DNA of 64,000 nucleotides from Eubacterium sp. (GTDB taxonomy: Bacteria > Bacillota > Clostridia > Lachnospirales > Lachnospiraceae), in assembly GCA_017433295.1 (NCBI GenBank), contig JAFRHL010000054.1, positions 46,332-110,331 of the forward strand. Reading direction: 5' to 3'. Made by a program: the position numbers and the translations under genes. The notes beneath the pieces are model-generated. The model had not been told where the DNA came from, did no database searches, and was given only the letters and a program-made list of their open reading frames with translations. Positions 8,349 through 17,262 of the stretch are shown piece after piece. Positions within the stretch are counted from its first letter, which is position 1; every line of letters begins with the position of its first letter.

Positions 8349-9593
8349 ATGGCAGTCATTTATCTTGATCATGCTGCGACCACGCCGGTCCTTCCTGAGG
8401 TTTTAGAAGCCATGGAACCCTATTATAAGGAAAAATACGGGAATCCCTCCAGCTCCTACGGGACGGGAACAAAGAGGAAGGAGGAGATCGAAGAAGTCAG
8501 GAAAGTGATCGCGGACAGCATCAATGCATCACCCCATGAAATATATTTTACCTCCGGAGGGACAGAATCAGATAACTGGGTCTTAAAAGGGATCCGGAAC
8601 AGGTATATTAATAAAAACATAGGCTATGTGACAAGCAGTATAGAACATCATGCAATCCTCCATTGTTGCGACAGCCTGAAGCAGGAAAATGTTCTCACCA
8701 CCCAGCTGCAGGTGGATGAACAGGGGATTGTCTGTACAGACCAGATCGAAAATAACCTGACAGATGACACTGTGCTGGTCTCCCTGATGTATGCAAACAA
8801 TGAAACAGGAGCTATCCAACCGGTAAAAAAAGCATGTTATTTATGTAAAGAACATAATATTTTGTTCCACACAGATGCTGTTCAGGCCTATGGTCATATT
8901 CCCCTTGATGTGAAAGAAGACGGTGTGGACTTTTTAAGTGCCAGCGCTCATAAATTCGGAGGCCCAAAGGGGGTCGGATTTCTTTATATCAGGGAGGGGA
9001 CCGATCTTCCCGCCATGATAGATGGCGGCGGTCAGGAATATGGCAAAAGAGCCGGGACGGAAAATGTGGCGGGCATCGTAGGTATGGGGGTGGCCGCCGG
9101 ACTTGCCGTAAAGAGAATGGAGGAAGACTACAAAAAGATAAAAAGACTCAGGGATTATCTGGAAAGGAAGCTGCTCCATGAGATCCCCTTATCAAGAATC
9201 AACGGACCGTTCGGAATGAGCAGGAGCAGGAGCTTTGAACCGGGAAGAGATGATATTGATATATCCACTGAAAAAAGACTTCCCGGTCATCTGAATATCA
9301 GCTTCCAGTTTATTCACGGGCCGGAGCTGGCAGCCCTGCTTGATCAGGAAGGAATCTGTGTATCCACGGGATCGGCCTGCAGCTCGGGATCAGGAAACAT
9401 TTCTCATGTACTGGAAGCCATGCAGGTTCCTTGGGAACTGGCAGGAGGAACCATTCGTATCACCATCGGAAGAGAAAATACCCCGGAAGAAATGGACCGT
9501 ACTGCAGCCGTTGTCAGAAAATCTGTAGAGTATCTCAGAAAAAAATCTATATCATATGAGGACTTTTATCTTGCATATTCAGACAGACTGTAG
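8349..9593 (+). CDS. Cysteine desulfurase (NifS/IscS family)
   Basis: A PLP enzyme that removes sulfur from cysteine for Fe-S cluster or thionucleoside synthesis. The N terminus MAVIYLDHAATTP, the PLP lysine in SASAHKFGGPKG (Lys202) and the catalytic cysteine in STGSACSSGS (Cys344) are all present. An open frame extends back to 8301, but ACAGGAG before 8349 and the family N terminus support this start. Compared with the usual ENGHPEKRLPGN-type loop there is an insertion of roughly 17 residues rich in Ser, Arg and Asp before EKRLPGHLNISF (about 290-307). No iscU, thiI or mnmA gene is adjacent, so the sulfur acceptor cannot be read from context. Confidence 0.92.
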   Translation: MAVIYLDHAATTPVLPEVLEAMEPYYKEKYGNPSSSYGTGTKRKEEIEEVRKVIADSINASPHEIYFTSGGTESDNWVLKGIRNRYINKNIGYVTSSIEHHAILHCCDSLKQENVLTTQLQVDEQGIVCTDQIENNLTDDTVLVSLMYANNETGAIQPVKKACYLCKEHNILFHTDAVQAYGHIPLDVKEDGVDFLSASAHKFGGPKGVGFLYIREGTDLPAMIDGGGQEYGKRAGTENVAGIVGMGVAAGLAVKRMEEDYKKIKRLRDYLERKLLHEIPLSRINGPFGMSRSRSFEPGRDDIDISTEKRLPGHLNISFQFIHGPELAALLDQEGICVSTGSACSSGSGNISHVLEAMQVPWELAGGTIRITIGRENTPEEMDRTAAVVRKSVEYLRKKSISYEDFYLAYSDRL

Positions 9594-9599
9594 TATAAT
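9571..9599 (+). promoter_or_regulatory. Promoter of tRNA-Arg
   Basis: TTGCAT (9571-9576), a 17-base spacer and a consensus TATAAT (9594-9599). The -35 box lies inside the end of the desulfurase gene. The start of transcription would fall near 9606. Confidence 0.75.
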
Positions 9600-9605
9600 A
9601 TCCGT

Positions 9606-9626
9606 CGTGAAAGTCAGACTTTCACG
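9606..9626 (+). other. Perfect hairpin in the tRNA-Arg leader
   Basis: CGTGAAAGT and ACTTTCACG form a perfect 9-base stem with a CAG loop. It begins where transcription from the promoter above should start and ends one base before the mature tRNA, so it would be the 5' leader removed by RNase P. It could also act as a weak terminator for the upstream gene, but no T-run follows. Confidence 0.6.
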
Positions 9627-9627
9627 T

Positions 9628-9701
9628 GGTCCAGTAGCTCAGTTGGATAGAGCAACGGTTTCCGGAGCCGTGTGTCGGGGGTTCGAATCCCTTCTGGATC
9701 A
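9628..9701 (+). tRNA. tRNA-Arg (anticodon CCG)
   Basis: A full cloverleaf can be folded. The acceptor stem is GGTCCAG / CTGGATC (9628-9634 / 9694-9700) with discriminator A9701. The D arm is GCTC...GAGC. The anticodon stem ACGGT / GCCGT encloses the loop TTCCGGA, so the anticodon at 9662-9664 is CCG, reading CGG. The T arm is GGGGG-TTCGAAT-CCCTT with two G-U pairs. CCA is not encoded. Confidence 0.95.
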
Positions 9702-9708
9702 TATGATG

Positions 9709-9748
9709 CAGGGAGCACAGGAAAGCAGAACGCTGTGCTCCCTGTTTC
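9709..9748 (+). terminator. Terminator after tRNA-Arg
   Basis: CAGGGAGCACAG (9709-9720) pairs perfectly with CTGTGCTCCCTG (9733-9744) and is followed by TTTCTATATATA. Confidence 0.8.
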
Positions 9749-9770
9749 TATATATATAGGATATGTAAAT

Positions 9771-9817
9771 ACCGGCCTGCCGGAGTCGGGTAGTCCGGAA
9801 ACCGGCAGGCAGCCGGT
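9771..9817 (+). promoter_or_regulatory. Inverted repeat in the leader of the DUF1858 gene
   Basis: ACCGGCCTGCCGG and CCGGCAGG-CAGCCGGT form an imperfect GC-rich hairpin about 40 bases before the next gene. No T-run follows, so it is more likely a leader structure or operator than a terminator. Confidence 0.35.
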
Positions 9818-9858
9818 ATGGCTGCCGCATATTATACTGAGTCTGTAAGGAGGATATT

Positions 9859-10062
9859 ATGAGACGAAGACTGACAAAAGACACTACGATTGGTGATTTA
9901 CTGCTGATGGACCCTGAAATCGGAGCTGTGCTTTCCAGTATCGGTATGCACTGCATCGGCTGTCCCTCAGCCCGGGGTGAGACCCTGGAACAGGCCGCCG
10001 AGGTTCACGGACTGGACGTGGACGACCTGATTGAAGACCTGAAGGGCTTCATGGGGGCATGA
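9859..10062 (+). CDS. DUF1858 domain protein
   Basis: A 67-residue protein that consists of a single DUF1858 domain. It has TIGDLLLMDPEIGAVLSSIGMHCIGCPSA-type features: the CxxC pair (HCIGC) followed by GETLEQAAEVHGLDVDDL. Such proteins are frequent in anaerobes and resemble the N-terminal helical part of hybrid-cluster and ScdA-like proteins; their function is not established. GGAGG lies a few bases before the ATG. The stop overlaps the start of the RlmH-like gene by four bases (ATGA), so the two are probably translated together. Confidence 0.88.
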   Translation: MRRRLTKDTTIGDLLLMDPEIGAVLSSIGMHCIGCPSARGETLEQAAEVHGLDVDDLIEDLKGFMGA

Positions 10063-10499
10063 GATACGAAGTTTATATCTATAACAAGGCCAGGCCCCTG
10101 GCCTATTTAAAAGATGCCGCAGATGAATACACTAAACGGCTTTCCCGCTATTGTAAGACCGGCTATCATTATATAAAAAAGGAAAAGATCTGGGAGAAGA
10201 CCTGGAACCAGGCCTCTGACAGAATCCTGATCCTGCCCGGAAAAGGATCCGTATCATCCGAGGCCTTCAGCCGGAAGCTGGAAAGCCTGGAGATGGAGGG
10301 AAAAGGAAGTGTCTCTTTTTTCATCCCGGACCCCGTCCATCTGCGGGAGTGGTGTACTTGTCAGACGACAGGGGATTATCAGGGAGATATCATCAACCTC
10401 TCTGATTTTACCATGAGTTCCTCCCTGACCGGAGTCGTTCTTCTGGAACAGATCTATCGGGGATACCGCATTATGCATCATCATCCCTATCATAAATAG
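10059..10499 (+). CDS. Divergent RlmH paralogue with lost SAM loop (copy 2)
   Basis: A 146-residue protein whose ends match RlmH but whose centre does not. EYTKRLSRY (residues 23-31) is the N-terminal RlmH motif, and LLEQIYRGYRIMHHHPYHK (128-146) is the family C-terminal tail. In contrast, the VIGGxxG cofactor loop is replaced by FFIPDPVHLREW (88-98), and MTFPHQ is changed to FTMSSSLTG. It is therefore unlikely to bind S-adenosylmethionine alone. Copy 1 at 6250-6708 keeps the cofactor loop but lacks the EYxKRL and PYHK parts. I infer that the two may form a heterodimer. It overlaps the DUF1858 gene by four bases. Confidence 0.8.
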   Translation: MRYEVYIYNKARPLAYLKDAADEYTKRLSRYCKTGYHYIKKEKIWEKTWNQASDRILILPGKGSVSSEAFSRKLESLEMEGKGSVSFFIPDPVHLREWCTCQTTGDYQGDIINLSDFTMSSSLTGVVLLEQIYRGYRIMHHHPYHK

Positions 10500-10502
10500 G
10501 AG

Positions 10503-10577
10503 GGACCTGTAGTTCTCTCCGGGTATACGCAATGGGGGAAGGACCTATAGTTCTCTCCGGGTATACGCATTGGGGAA
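10503..10577 (+). repeat. Two tandem ~38-base repeats
   Basis: Unit 1 (10503-10540) and unit 2 (10541-10577) both read GGACCTRTAGTTCTCTCCGG and continue with GTATACGCAWTGGGG-type sequence, with only a few differences. They start immediately after the RlmH-like stop codon. Confidence 0.85.
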
Positions 10578-10724
10578 GGGGATATCTCTGCAAGTTCCGT
10601 TCCTCCTCGGAAATAGAAGTTATGTGGCGGTTGTTGTTTTATGATTTCCTGCGGTGCAAAGTCACTTTCAGAGATATCCCCTTCCCCCAATGCTGTTTAC
10701 CGGCTGGAGAACGGAAAAGAGGTC
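10541..10724. repeat. Long imperfect palindrome
   Basis: The left core at 10567-10590 (GCATTGGGGAAGG then GGATATCTCTG) is the reverse complement of 10669-10693 except for one extra C. The flanks 10541-10566 and 10694-10724 are also complementary but more diverged (GGACC at one end, GGTCC at the other). The element could fold into a large hairpin in RNA or be a miniature inverted-repeat element. A short open frame across it (10532-10792) has no recognisable protein and is not called. Confidence 0.75.
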
Positions 10725-10790
10725 CGATTTATTGTTTAATTACTGAACAGGGGGGAGATATGGTATACGAGATTCAAAAATTCCGACTGT

Positions 10791-10978
10791 GAGCAGATAA
10801 ATATTAAATTACTCGTTCCTATCTGCTTTGTTCTGGATACAGGACCGATAAAGAGCAGATAGAACAGTAAATTATCTATTCTTATCTGCCTGGTTCAGGC
10901 TGCAGGGCTCATAAAGAGCAGATAAAACAGCGAATTATCCGTTCCTATCTGTCCGGAACTGGTCATCGTACTAATCCC
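10791..10978 (+). repeat. Three tandem ~63-base hairpin units
   Basis: Units at 10791-10852, 10853-10915 and about 10916-10978 each begin GAGCAGATA, continue with an AT-rich stretch (ATTAAATTACT, AGTAAATTATC, AGCGAATTATC), then TTCYTATCTG, then a less similar 3' part. In each unit GCAGATA can pair with TATCTGC or TATCTG, so each could form its own hairpin. The differences are spread through the units rather than in a spacer, so this is not a CRISPR array. It may be a structured RNA or a bacterial interspersed repeat cluster. Confidence 0.75.
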
Positions 10979-11060
10979 GGATGTATATAATCTGACTGGT
11001 TCCATATTTTTGCGACCAACAAGCACAAAGCCGGGAGAGGTTATGCTTCTACAACCGATA

Positions 11061-11140
11061 AACAGCAGTGGAGGAGGAACGGAACTTGCAGACCTATACC
11101 CTCCCCCACTGCGTCAAACCTGGTGAGAACTATGGGCCTC
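11061..11140 (-). repeat. Inverted copy of the 10541-10608 sequence
   Basis: 11071-11092 (GAGGAGGAACGG then AACTTGCAGA) is the exact reverse complement of 10587-10608. The similarity continues in a diverged form through CCCTCCCCCACTGCG and GAGAACTATGGGCCTCC, which match the reverse complement of the 10541-10586 part. The region 10541-11140 is thus bounded by inverted copies, like the ends of a small mobile element, but no transposase is present. Confidence 0.75.
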
Positions 11141-11188
11141 CGCCTGGCGTCTGTATGTAAAGAACAAACCTGCCCATAAAACACAGAT

Positions 11189-11221
11189 ACCCGGAATCCG
11201 CCGCAAGACAGGATTCCGGGT
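11189..11221. terminator. Terminator hairpin downstream of gdhA
   Basis: ACCCGGAATCC (11189-11199) and GGATTCCGGGT (11211-11221) form a perfect 11-base stem with an 11-base loop. T-rich sequence follows on the + strand and a short T-run on the - strand. Its position past the gdhA stop suggests it ends gdhA transcripts. Confidence 0.65.
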
Positions 11222-11303
11222 ATTTATATATCATTTTAAGGAAGAGTACTAAGTATGTGGCGGGCCATGGGTATGGCCGAGCCATTCGGGGCCAGGGACA
11301 GTA

Positions 11304-12677
<1,374 letters not shown>

Positions 12678-12736
12678 TCACAGTCACGGGAAAATGGTGG
12701 TGTCTGTGAATAATATTACTTTAATCAACGAGGAAC

Positions 12737-12765
12737 ATTATACAATATCTTTTTGCTATAATCAA
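12737..12765 (-). promoter_or_regulatory. gdhA promoter
   Basis: On the - strand, TTGATT (12765-12760), a 17-base spacer and TATAAT (12742-12737) lie about 100 bases upstream of the gdhA start. Confidence 0.7.
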
Positions 12766-13045
12766 TAATTAATTTCGAAAATATTACATTTTTTTATCGG
12801 AAAAATTCATTCTTGGCATTAAAACATGATAAAATCCTTAAATAACAGAGCAAAAATGATATTTTCATTCGTCAAACCTTCATTTCCGCAAGGTTAACAT
12901 CACGGCAATTTTTAATCAGCTGATTTCGTCTCGGCGATTTCCCCCAAAGCCGGCGGAAGCTTGAACTGCCTTGTCTCTTCATTTTTTCCATGGCCAGTCA
13001 GAAAGGAGATATTTCTCGCTTGTAACGAGGATCCTGCCTACGGGA
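12766..13045. other. Gene-free stretch between hisK-like gene and gdhA promoter
   Basis: Together with the promoter and leader of gdhA this makes a gap of about 400 bases. It is AT-rich near 12770-12880 and holds the short palindrome ATCAGCTGAT, but I see no convincing gene, riboswitch or strong terminator. Confidence 0.5.
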
Positions 13046-13861
13046 TCAAAAGAGGATTTCAAAGGGCTGCTGTTTTCTGTATATTTCATAGCGGTCAAAG
13101 CCTGCTTGCCGCAGGTAATCGGGGAGAATATGGAAATCATAGGCCATGTGCTCCGGCTGGTGGGCGTCACTGCCGATGGTGAGCCTCCTGCCTCCCAGGT
13201 CGTGATAGCGTTTCAGGATCTCCATGTGGGGATTGGGCCAGGCAAGACCGGCCTTCAGTCCGGAGGTGTTGACTTCAAGAGCCTTGTCTTTCTTAATAAG
13301 ATGGAGGAGGATGGCATCAAGGATATCCCCATAATCCTCATAATGGAATTCGGGAACAGGCTTCTTTATATAACGGGCCGCGTAATCCAGATGCCCTGCA
13401 GTCTGGTAATGATCAAAAGCCAGCAGGTTTTCATAAAGGGTCTCAAAATAATGAAAAAGTCCCTTTTCCGGTCCCAGACTGTCAAAATATTCAGGATAGT
13501 AGGGATCCAGACGGTCCACCAGGTGGCAGGAGCTGATGATAAAATCGTAGCGGCCCCCCTGTGATTCATAGAAATCATTTAAAAAATCAGAAAGATGGGG
13601 CTGGATCCCCAGCTCTATGCCATGAAGGATCTCGATCCGGTCACCGTATAACGTCTTCATCCGGAGATACTCATCATAGTAGGAGTCAAAATCCAGAGAA
13701 AAATCCAATCCCGCAGGGATCTCCGGGAAATCCGGATCGTAGTGTTCCGTAAAACAGATGGTCTTAAGACCCCGGCGGATCCCTTCGCGCACCATGGATT
13801 CCATGGGAGTCCGGGAGTCGGAAGAAAACGATGTATGCAGATGGGTATCAGTCAAAATCAT
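13046..13861 (-). CDS. PHP-domain histidinol-phosphatase-like phosphoesterase
   Basis: A 271-residue PHP-family protein of the HisK/HisJ histidinol-phosphatase type. The four PHP motifs can be seen: DTHLHTSFSSD, CFTEHYD, HGIELGIQPH with SSCHLVD, and TIGSDAHQPEHM. The length fits monofunctional histidinol-phosphatase (about 265-275 residues). No other his gene is nearby, so histidine synthesis is the likely but not proven role; PHP phosphoesterases also act on other phosphates. GAAAGGAC precedes the start on the - strand. Confidence 0.82.
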   Translation of the reverse strand: MILTDTHLHTSFSSDSRTPMESMVREGIRRGLKTICFTEHYDPDFPEIPAGLDFSLDFDSYYDEYLRMKTLYGDRIEILHGIELGIQPHLSDFLNDFYESQGGRYDFIISSCHLVDRLDPYYPEYFDSLGPEKGLFHYFETLYENLLAFDHYQTAGHLDYAARYIKKPVPEFHYEDYGDILDAILLHLIKKDKALEVNTSGLKAGLAWPNPHMEILKRYHDLGGRRLTIGSDAHQPEHMAYDFHILPDYLRQAGFDRYEIYRKQQPFEILF

Positions 13862-13955
13862 CTTAAAAAGTCCTTTCTCGGTAAATCTTTACTAACTATT
13901 TTCATTATAACATAATTTTTCATCTTACAAAATTTGAAATATTACAAAATACTAC

Positions 13956-13984
13956 TTGAAATCTGCGGAATTTTTATGTAAAAT
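13956..13984 (+). promoter_or_regulatory. Promoter of the glycolytic operon
   Basis: TTGAAA (13956-13961), 17 bases and TAAAAT (13979-13984), with AT-rich sequence upstream that could act as an UP element. It lies about 80 bases before gap. Confidence 0.75.
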
Positions 13985-13993
13985 GAAATAGTT

Positions 13994-14020
13994 AAATATT
14001 GGCTGTCGACGCCGATATTT
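13994..14020 (+). promoter_or_regulatory. Inverted repeat at the gap transcription start
   Basis: AAATATTGGC and GCCGATATTT flank TGTCGAC, placed right at the expected start of transcription. It could be a 5' stabilising hairpin or the operator of a glycolytic repressor; no CggR gene is in the window. Confidence 0.45.
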
Positions 14021-14064
14021 TTAAACCTTTAATCTATCATTTTATAACTTAGGAGGAATTTGAA

Positions 14065-15081
14065 ATGGCAGTAAAAGTTGCAATCAACGGTTTTGGTCGT
14101 ATTGGTCGTCTTGCTTTCAGACAGATGTTCGGTGCTGAAGGTTACGAAGTAGTAGCCATCAATGACCTGACAAGCCCCGAGATGCTTGCTCACTTATTAA
14201 AGTATGATTCTTCTCAGGGAACATACGCACTTGCCAGCACTGTTTCCGCAGGCGAAGATTCCATTACTGTTGATGGAAAAGAGATCAAGATCTACGCATT
14301 CCCGGATGCCAATAACTGCCCATGGGGAGAAATTGGTGTGGACGTAGTATTAGAGTGCTCCGGTTTCTATACCAGCAAGGCTAAAGCTCAGGCTCATATC
14401 AATGCCGGAGCTAAGAAGGTTGTTATTTCCGCTCCTGCAGGAAATGATCTTCCTACTGTTGTTTACAACACAAACCATGATATCCTGAAGGCTGAGGACA
14501 CCATCATCTCCGCAGCTTCCTGTACTACAAACTGTCTTGCTCCTATGGCAGACGCTCTGAACAAGTACGCTCCTATCCAGGCAGGTATCATGTGCACAAT
14601 CCATGCTTACACAGGCGACCAGATGACTCTTGACGGACCGCAGAGAAAGGGCGACAAGAGACGTTCCCGTGCAGCAGCTGTTAACATCGTTCCTAACAGC
14701 ACAGGCGCTGCCAAGGCAATCGGTCTGGTTATCCCCGAACTGAACGGCAAGCTCATCGGCGCTGCTCAGCGTGTTCCTACTCCTACAGGATCCACCACTA
14801 TCTTAACAGCAGTTGTTAAGGGCGCAGACGTTACAGTTGATGGCATCAATGCAGCTATGAAGGCAGCAGCTAATGAGTCCTTCGGATACAATGAAGACGA
14901 GATCGTTTCTTCTGATATCGTAGGCATGAGATTCGGTTCCTTATTCGATGCTACCCAGACAATGGTTAACAAAGTAGCTGATGACTTATTTGAGGTTCAG
15001 GTTGTTTCATGGTATGACAATGAGAACAGCTACACATCTCAGATGGTTCGTACTATCAAGTACTTTGCTGAGTTAGCTTAA
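14065..15081 (+). CDS. gap: Glyceraldehyde-3-phosphate dehydrogenase, type I
   Basis: A 338-residue GAPDH that oxidises glyceraldehyde 3-phosphate to 1,3-bisphosphoglycerate. The NAD-binding start [14 protein letters not shown], the active-site Cys153 in [12 protein letters not shown] and the WYDNENSY motif near the C terminus are intact. Asp33 after VVAIN suggests NAD rather than NADP preference. It uses a visibly narrower codon set than its neighbours (for example many GCA, GTT, AAG), as expected for a very highly expressed gene. AGGAGGAA precedes the ATG. It is the first gene of a run gap-pgk-tpiA-gpmI. Confidence 0.98.
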   Translation: MAVKVAINGFGRIGRLAFRQMFGAEGYEVVAINDLTSPEMLAHLLKYDSSQGTYALASTVSAGEDSITVDGKEIKIYAFPDANNCPWGEIGVDVVLECSGFYTSKAKAQAHINAGAKKVVISAPAGNDLPTVVYNTNHDILKAEDTIISAASCTTNCLAPMADALNKYAPIQAGIMCTIHAYTGDQMTLDGPQRKGDKRRSRAAAVNIVPNSTGAAKAIGLVIPELNGKLIGAAQRVPTPTGSTTILTAVVKGADVTVDGINAAMKAAANESFGYNEDEIVSSDIVGMRFGSLFDATQTMVNKVADDLFEVQVVSWYDNENSYTSQMVRTIKYFAELA

Positions 15082-15117
15082 TTTGTGAGGATATTATAAT
15101 CATAAGATCCAAACTTG

Positions 15118-15151
15118 GGTCCGGTCTTTTGGACCGGACCTGTTTTTGTTT
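15118..15151 (+). terminator. Partial terminator between gap and pgk
   Basis: GGTCCGGTC (15118-15126) and GACCGGACC (15132-15140) form a perfect 9-base stem followed by TGTTTTTGTTT. It sits in the 87-base gap between gap and pgk, where partial termination would give more gap than pgk message. Confidence 0.8.
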
Positions 15152-15168
15152 AAAAAGGAGTATTTACT

Positions 15169-16377
15169 ATGTCTTTAAATAAAAAGTCCGTAGACGACAT
15201 TAACGTAAAAGGCCTCAGAGTTCTTTGCAGATGTGATTTCAATGTTCCTTTGAAAGATGGAAAGATTACAGATGAGAACCGTCTGGTGGCAGCCCTTCCT
15301 ACCATCAAGAAGCTTATTGCCGACGGAGGAAAGGTTATTCTTTGTTCCCATCTTGGAAAGCCCAAGGGAGAGCCCAAGCCTGAGATGTCTCTGGCACCGG
15401 TAGCTGTCCGTCTTTCCGAGCTTCTCGGCCAGGAAGTAAAGTTCGCTGCTGATGACGAGGTTGTAGGACCCAACGCAAGAGCAGCTGTAGAAGCAATGAA
15501 GGACGGTGAGGTTGTATTATTACAGAATACACGTTACCGCAAAGAAGAGACCAAGAACGGCGAAGCCCTTTCCAAAGACCTGGCTTCCCTGGCTGATGTG
15601 TTTGTCAATGACGCCTTCGGTACAGCTCACAGGGCACATTGCTCCAACGTTGGAATCACTGAGTATGTGGACACAGCGGTAGTCGGATATCTGATGCAGA
15701 AGGAGATTGATTTCCTGGGCAATGCCGTTGAGAATCCTGTTCGTCCGTTCGTTGCCATCCTTGGCGGTGCGAAGGTAGCTGACAAGCTGAATGTTATCTC
15801 CAATCTTCTGGAGAAATGCGACACCCTGATCATCGGCGGCGGTATGGCTTACACCTTCCTTAAGGCAAAAGGTTATGAGATCGGTAAGTCCCTCCTGGAT
15901 GAGACCAAGATCGATTACTGCAAAGAAATGATCGCCAAAGCCGAGTCCCTGGGCAAGAAGCTGCTTCTCCCGGTTGACACTGTGATCACTTCCGAGTTCC
16001 CGAACCCCATCGATGCTGTCATCGATACAGAAATCGTTGCCGCTGATGCCATTCCGGCCGATAAGATGGGAATGGATATCGGTCCCAAGACCATCGAGCT
16101 TTATTCCGACGCGGTTAAGACCGCCAAGACAGTTGTATGGAACGGACCGATGGGCGTGTTTGAGAACCCCATCCTTGCCGCAGGTACAAAGGCAGTTGCA
16201 GCTGCTCTTGCTGAGACAGACGCAACCACCATCATCGGCGGCGGAGACTCCGCAGCAGCTGTCAACCAGCTTGGTTATGGCGAGAAGATGAGCCATATTT
16301 CCACAGGTGGCGGCGCTTCCCTTGAATTCCTTGAGGGCAAGGAGCTTCCCGGTGTTGCAGCAGCAAACGATAAATAA
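15169..16377 (+). CDS. pgk: Phosphoglycerate kinase
   Basis: A 402-residue kinase making ATP and 3-phosphoglycerate from 1,3-bisphosphoglycerate. Typical stretches are [59 protein letters not shown] and the C-terminal [13 protein letters not shown] with [14 protein letters not shown]. The length is normal. AAAAAGGAG lies before the ATG. It follows gap after a hairpin and is followed by tpiA 44 bases later. Confidence 0.98.
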   Translation: MSLNKKSVDDINVKGLRVLCRCDFNVPLKDGKITDENRLVAALPTIKKLIADGGKVILCSHLGKPKGEPKPEMSLAPVAVRLSELLGQEVKFAADDEVVGPNARAAVEAMKDGEVVLLQNTRYRKEETKNGEALSKDLASLADVFVNDAFGTAHRAHCSNVGITEYVDTAVVGYLMQKEIDFLGNAVENPVRPFVAILGGAKVADKLNVISNLLEKCDTLIIGGGMAYTFLKAKGYEIGKSLLDETKIDYCKEMIAKAESLGKKLLLPVDTVITSEFPNPIDAVIDTEIVAADAIPADKMGMDIGPKTIELYSDAVKTAKTVVWNGPMGVFENPILAAGTKAVAAALAETDATTIIGGGDSAAAVNQLGYGEKMSHISTGGGASLEFLEGKELPGVAAANDK

Positions 16378-16421
16378 TGTAGCATTTCAAGATAAATTAT
16401 TCAGAAAAGAGGAATAGGATT

Positions 16422-17168
16422 ATGCGTAGAAAGATAGTTGCCGGTAACTGGAAGATGAATAAGACACCGAGTGAAGCAGTAGAACTGGTTAATATGTTAA
16501 AACCGCTGGTAGCAAGCGACGATGTTGATGTAGTTTTCTGCGTACCCGCCATCGACATTATTCCTGCCGTTGAAGCTGCTAAGGGCTCCAATATCAGTAT
16601 CGGTGCAGAGAATATGTACTTTGAGGAGAGCGGTGCTTACACAGGCGAGATCTCCCCGGCCATGCTGACAGACGCAGGGGTTAAGTATGTAGTTATCGGC
16701 CACTCCGAGAGAAGAGAGTACTTTGCAGAAACAGACGCCACCGTTAATAAAAAAGTATTAAAGGCATTAGAGCATGGCATTACTCCCATCATGTGCTGTG
16801 GAGAGTCCCTGGAACAGAGAGAACAGGGTGTGACCATGGACTTCGTTCGTCAGCAGGTTAAGATCGGCCTTCAGGGTGTTACAGCTGACCAGGCCAAGAC
16901 CGTTGTAATCGCCTATGAACCCATCTGGGCTATCGGAACAGGCAAGACCGCTACAACTGAGCAGGCTCAGGAAGTTTGCGGAGAGATCCGTAAATGTATC
17001 GCAGAGGTTTATGATGATGCTACAGCAGCAGCTATCCGCATTCAGTACGGTGGAAGTGTAAACGGCAAAACAGCTCCTGACCTGTTTGCCCAGCCTGATA
17101 TCGACGGCGGCCTTGTGGGTGGAGCCAGCTTAAAAGAAGACTTCGGCAACATTGTTAATTATAAGTAA
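16422..17168 (+). CDS. tpiA: Triosephosphate isomerase
   Basis: A 248-residue triosephosphate isomerase. The catalytic residues lie in GNWKMNK (Lys), VIGHSERRE (His) and [14 protein letters not shown] (Glu), and the phosphate-binding YGGSVNG and GLVGGASL are intact. AGAGGAA precedes the ATG. It interconverts the two triose phosphates upstream of gap. Confidence 0.98.
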   Translation: MRRKIVAGNWKMNKTPSEAVELVNMLKPLVASDDVDVVFCVPAIDIIPAVEAAKGSNISIGAENMYFEESGAYTGEISPAMLTDAGVKYVVIGHSERREYFAETDATVNKKVLKALEHGITPIMCCGESLEQREQGVTMDFVRQQVKIGLQGVTADQAKTVVIAYEPIWAIGTGKTATTEQAQEVCGEIRKCIAEVYDDATAAAIRIQYGGSVNGKTAPDLFAQPDIDGGLVGGASLKEDFGNIVNYK

Positions 17169-17185
17169 CTATTATAGTAAGAATA

Positions 17186-17225
17186 AAGGACCGGCAGGGC
17201 GATTCTTATGTCGGTCCTTGTTTGC
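17186..17225 (+). terminator. Hairpin between tpiA and gpmI
   Basis: AAGGACCG (17186-17193) pairs with CGGTCCTT (17212-17219), followed by GTTTGCTTTT. It may lower transcription of gpmI relative to tpiA. Confidence 0.65.
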
Positions 17226-17262
17226 TTTTACCTGCTGGAAATGATAAATAGGAGATTACACT

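Noticed and set aside
9556-9759. A short frame covering tRNA-Arg.
   Set aside because: It overlaps the tRNA and its terminator; it is not coding.
10532-10792. An 86-codon open frame across the palindrome after RlmH copy 2.
   Set aside because: It runs through repeat sequence, has no ribosome binding site and matches no recognisable protein pattern.
10791-10978. A possible CRISPR array.
   Set aside because: There are only three units, similarity extends through most of each unit, there are no unique spacers and no cas genes are nearby.
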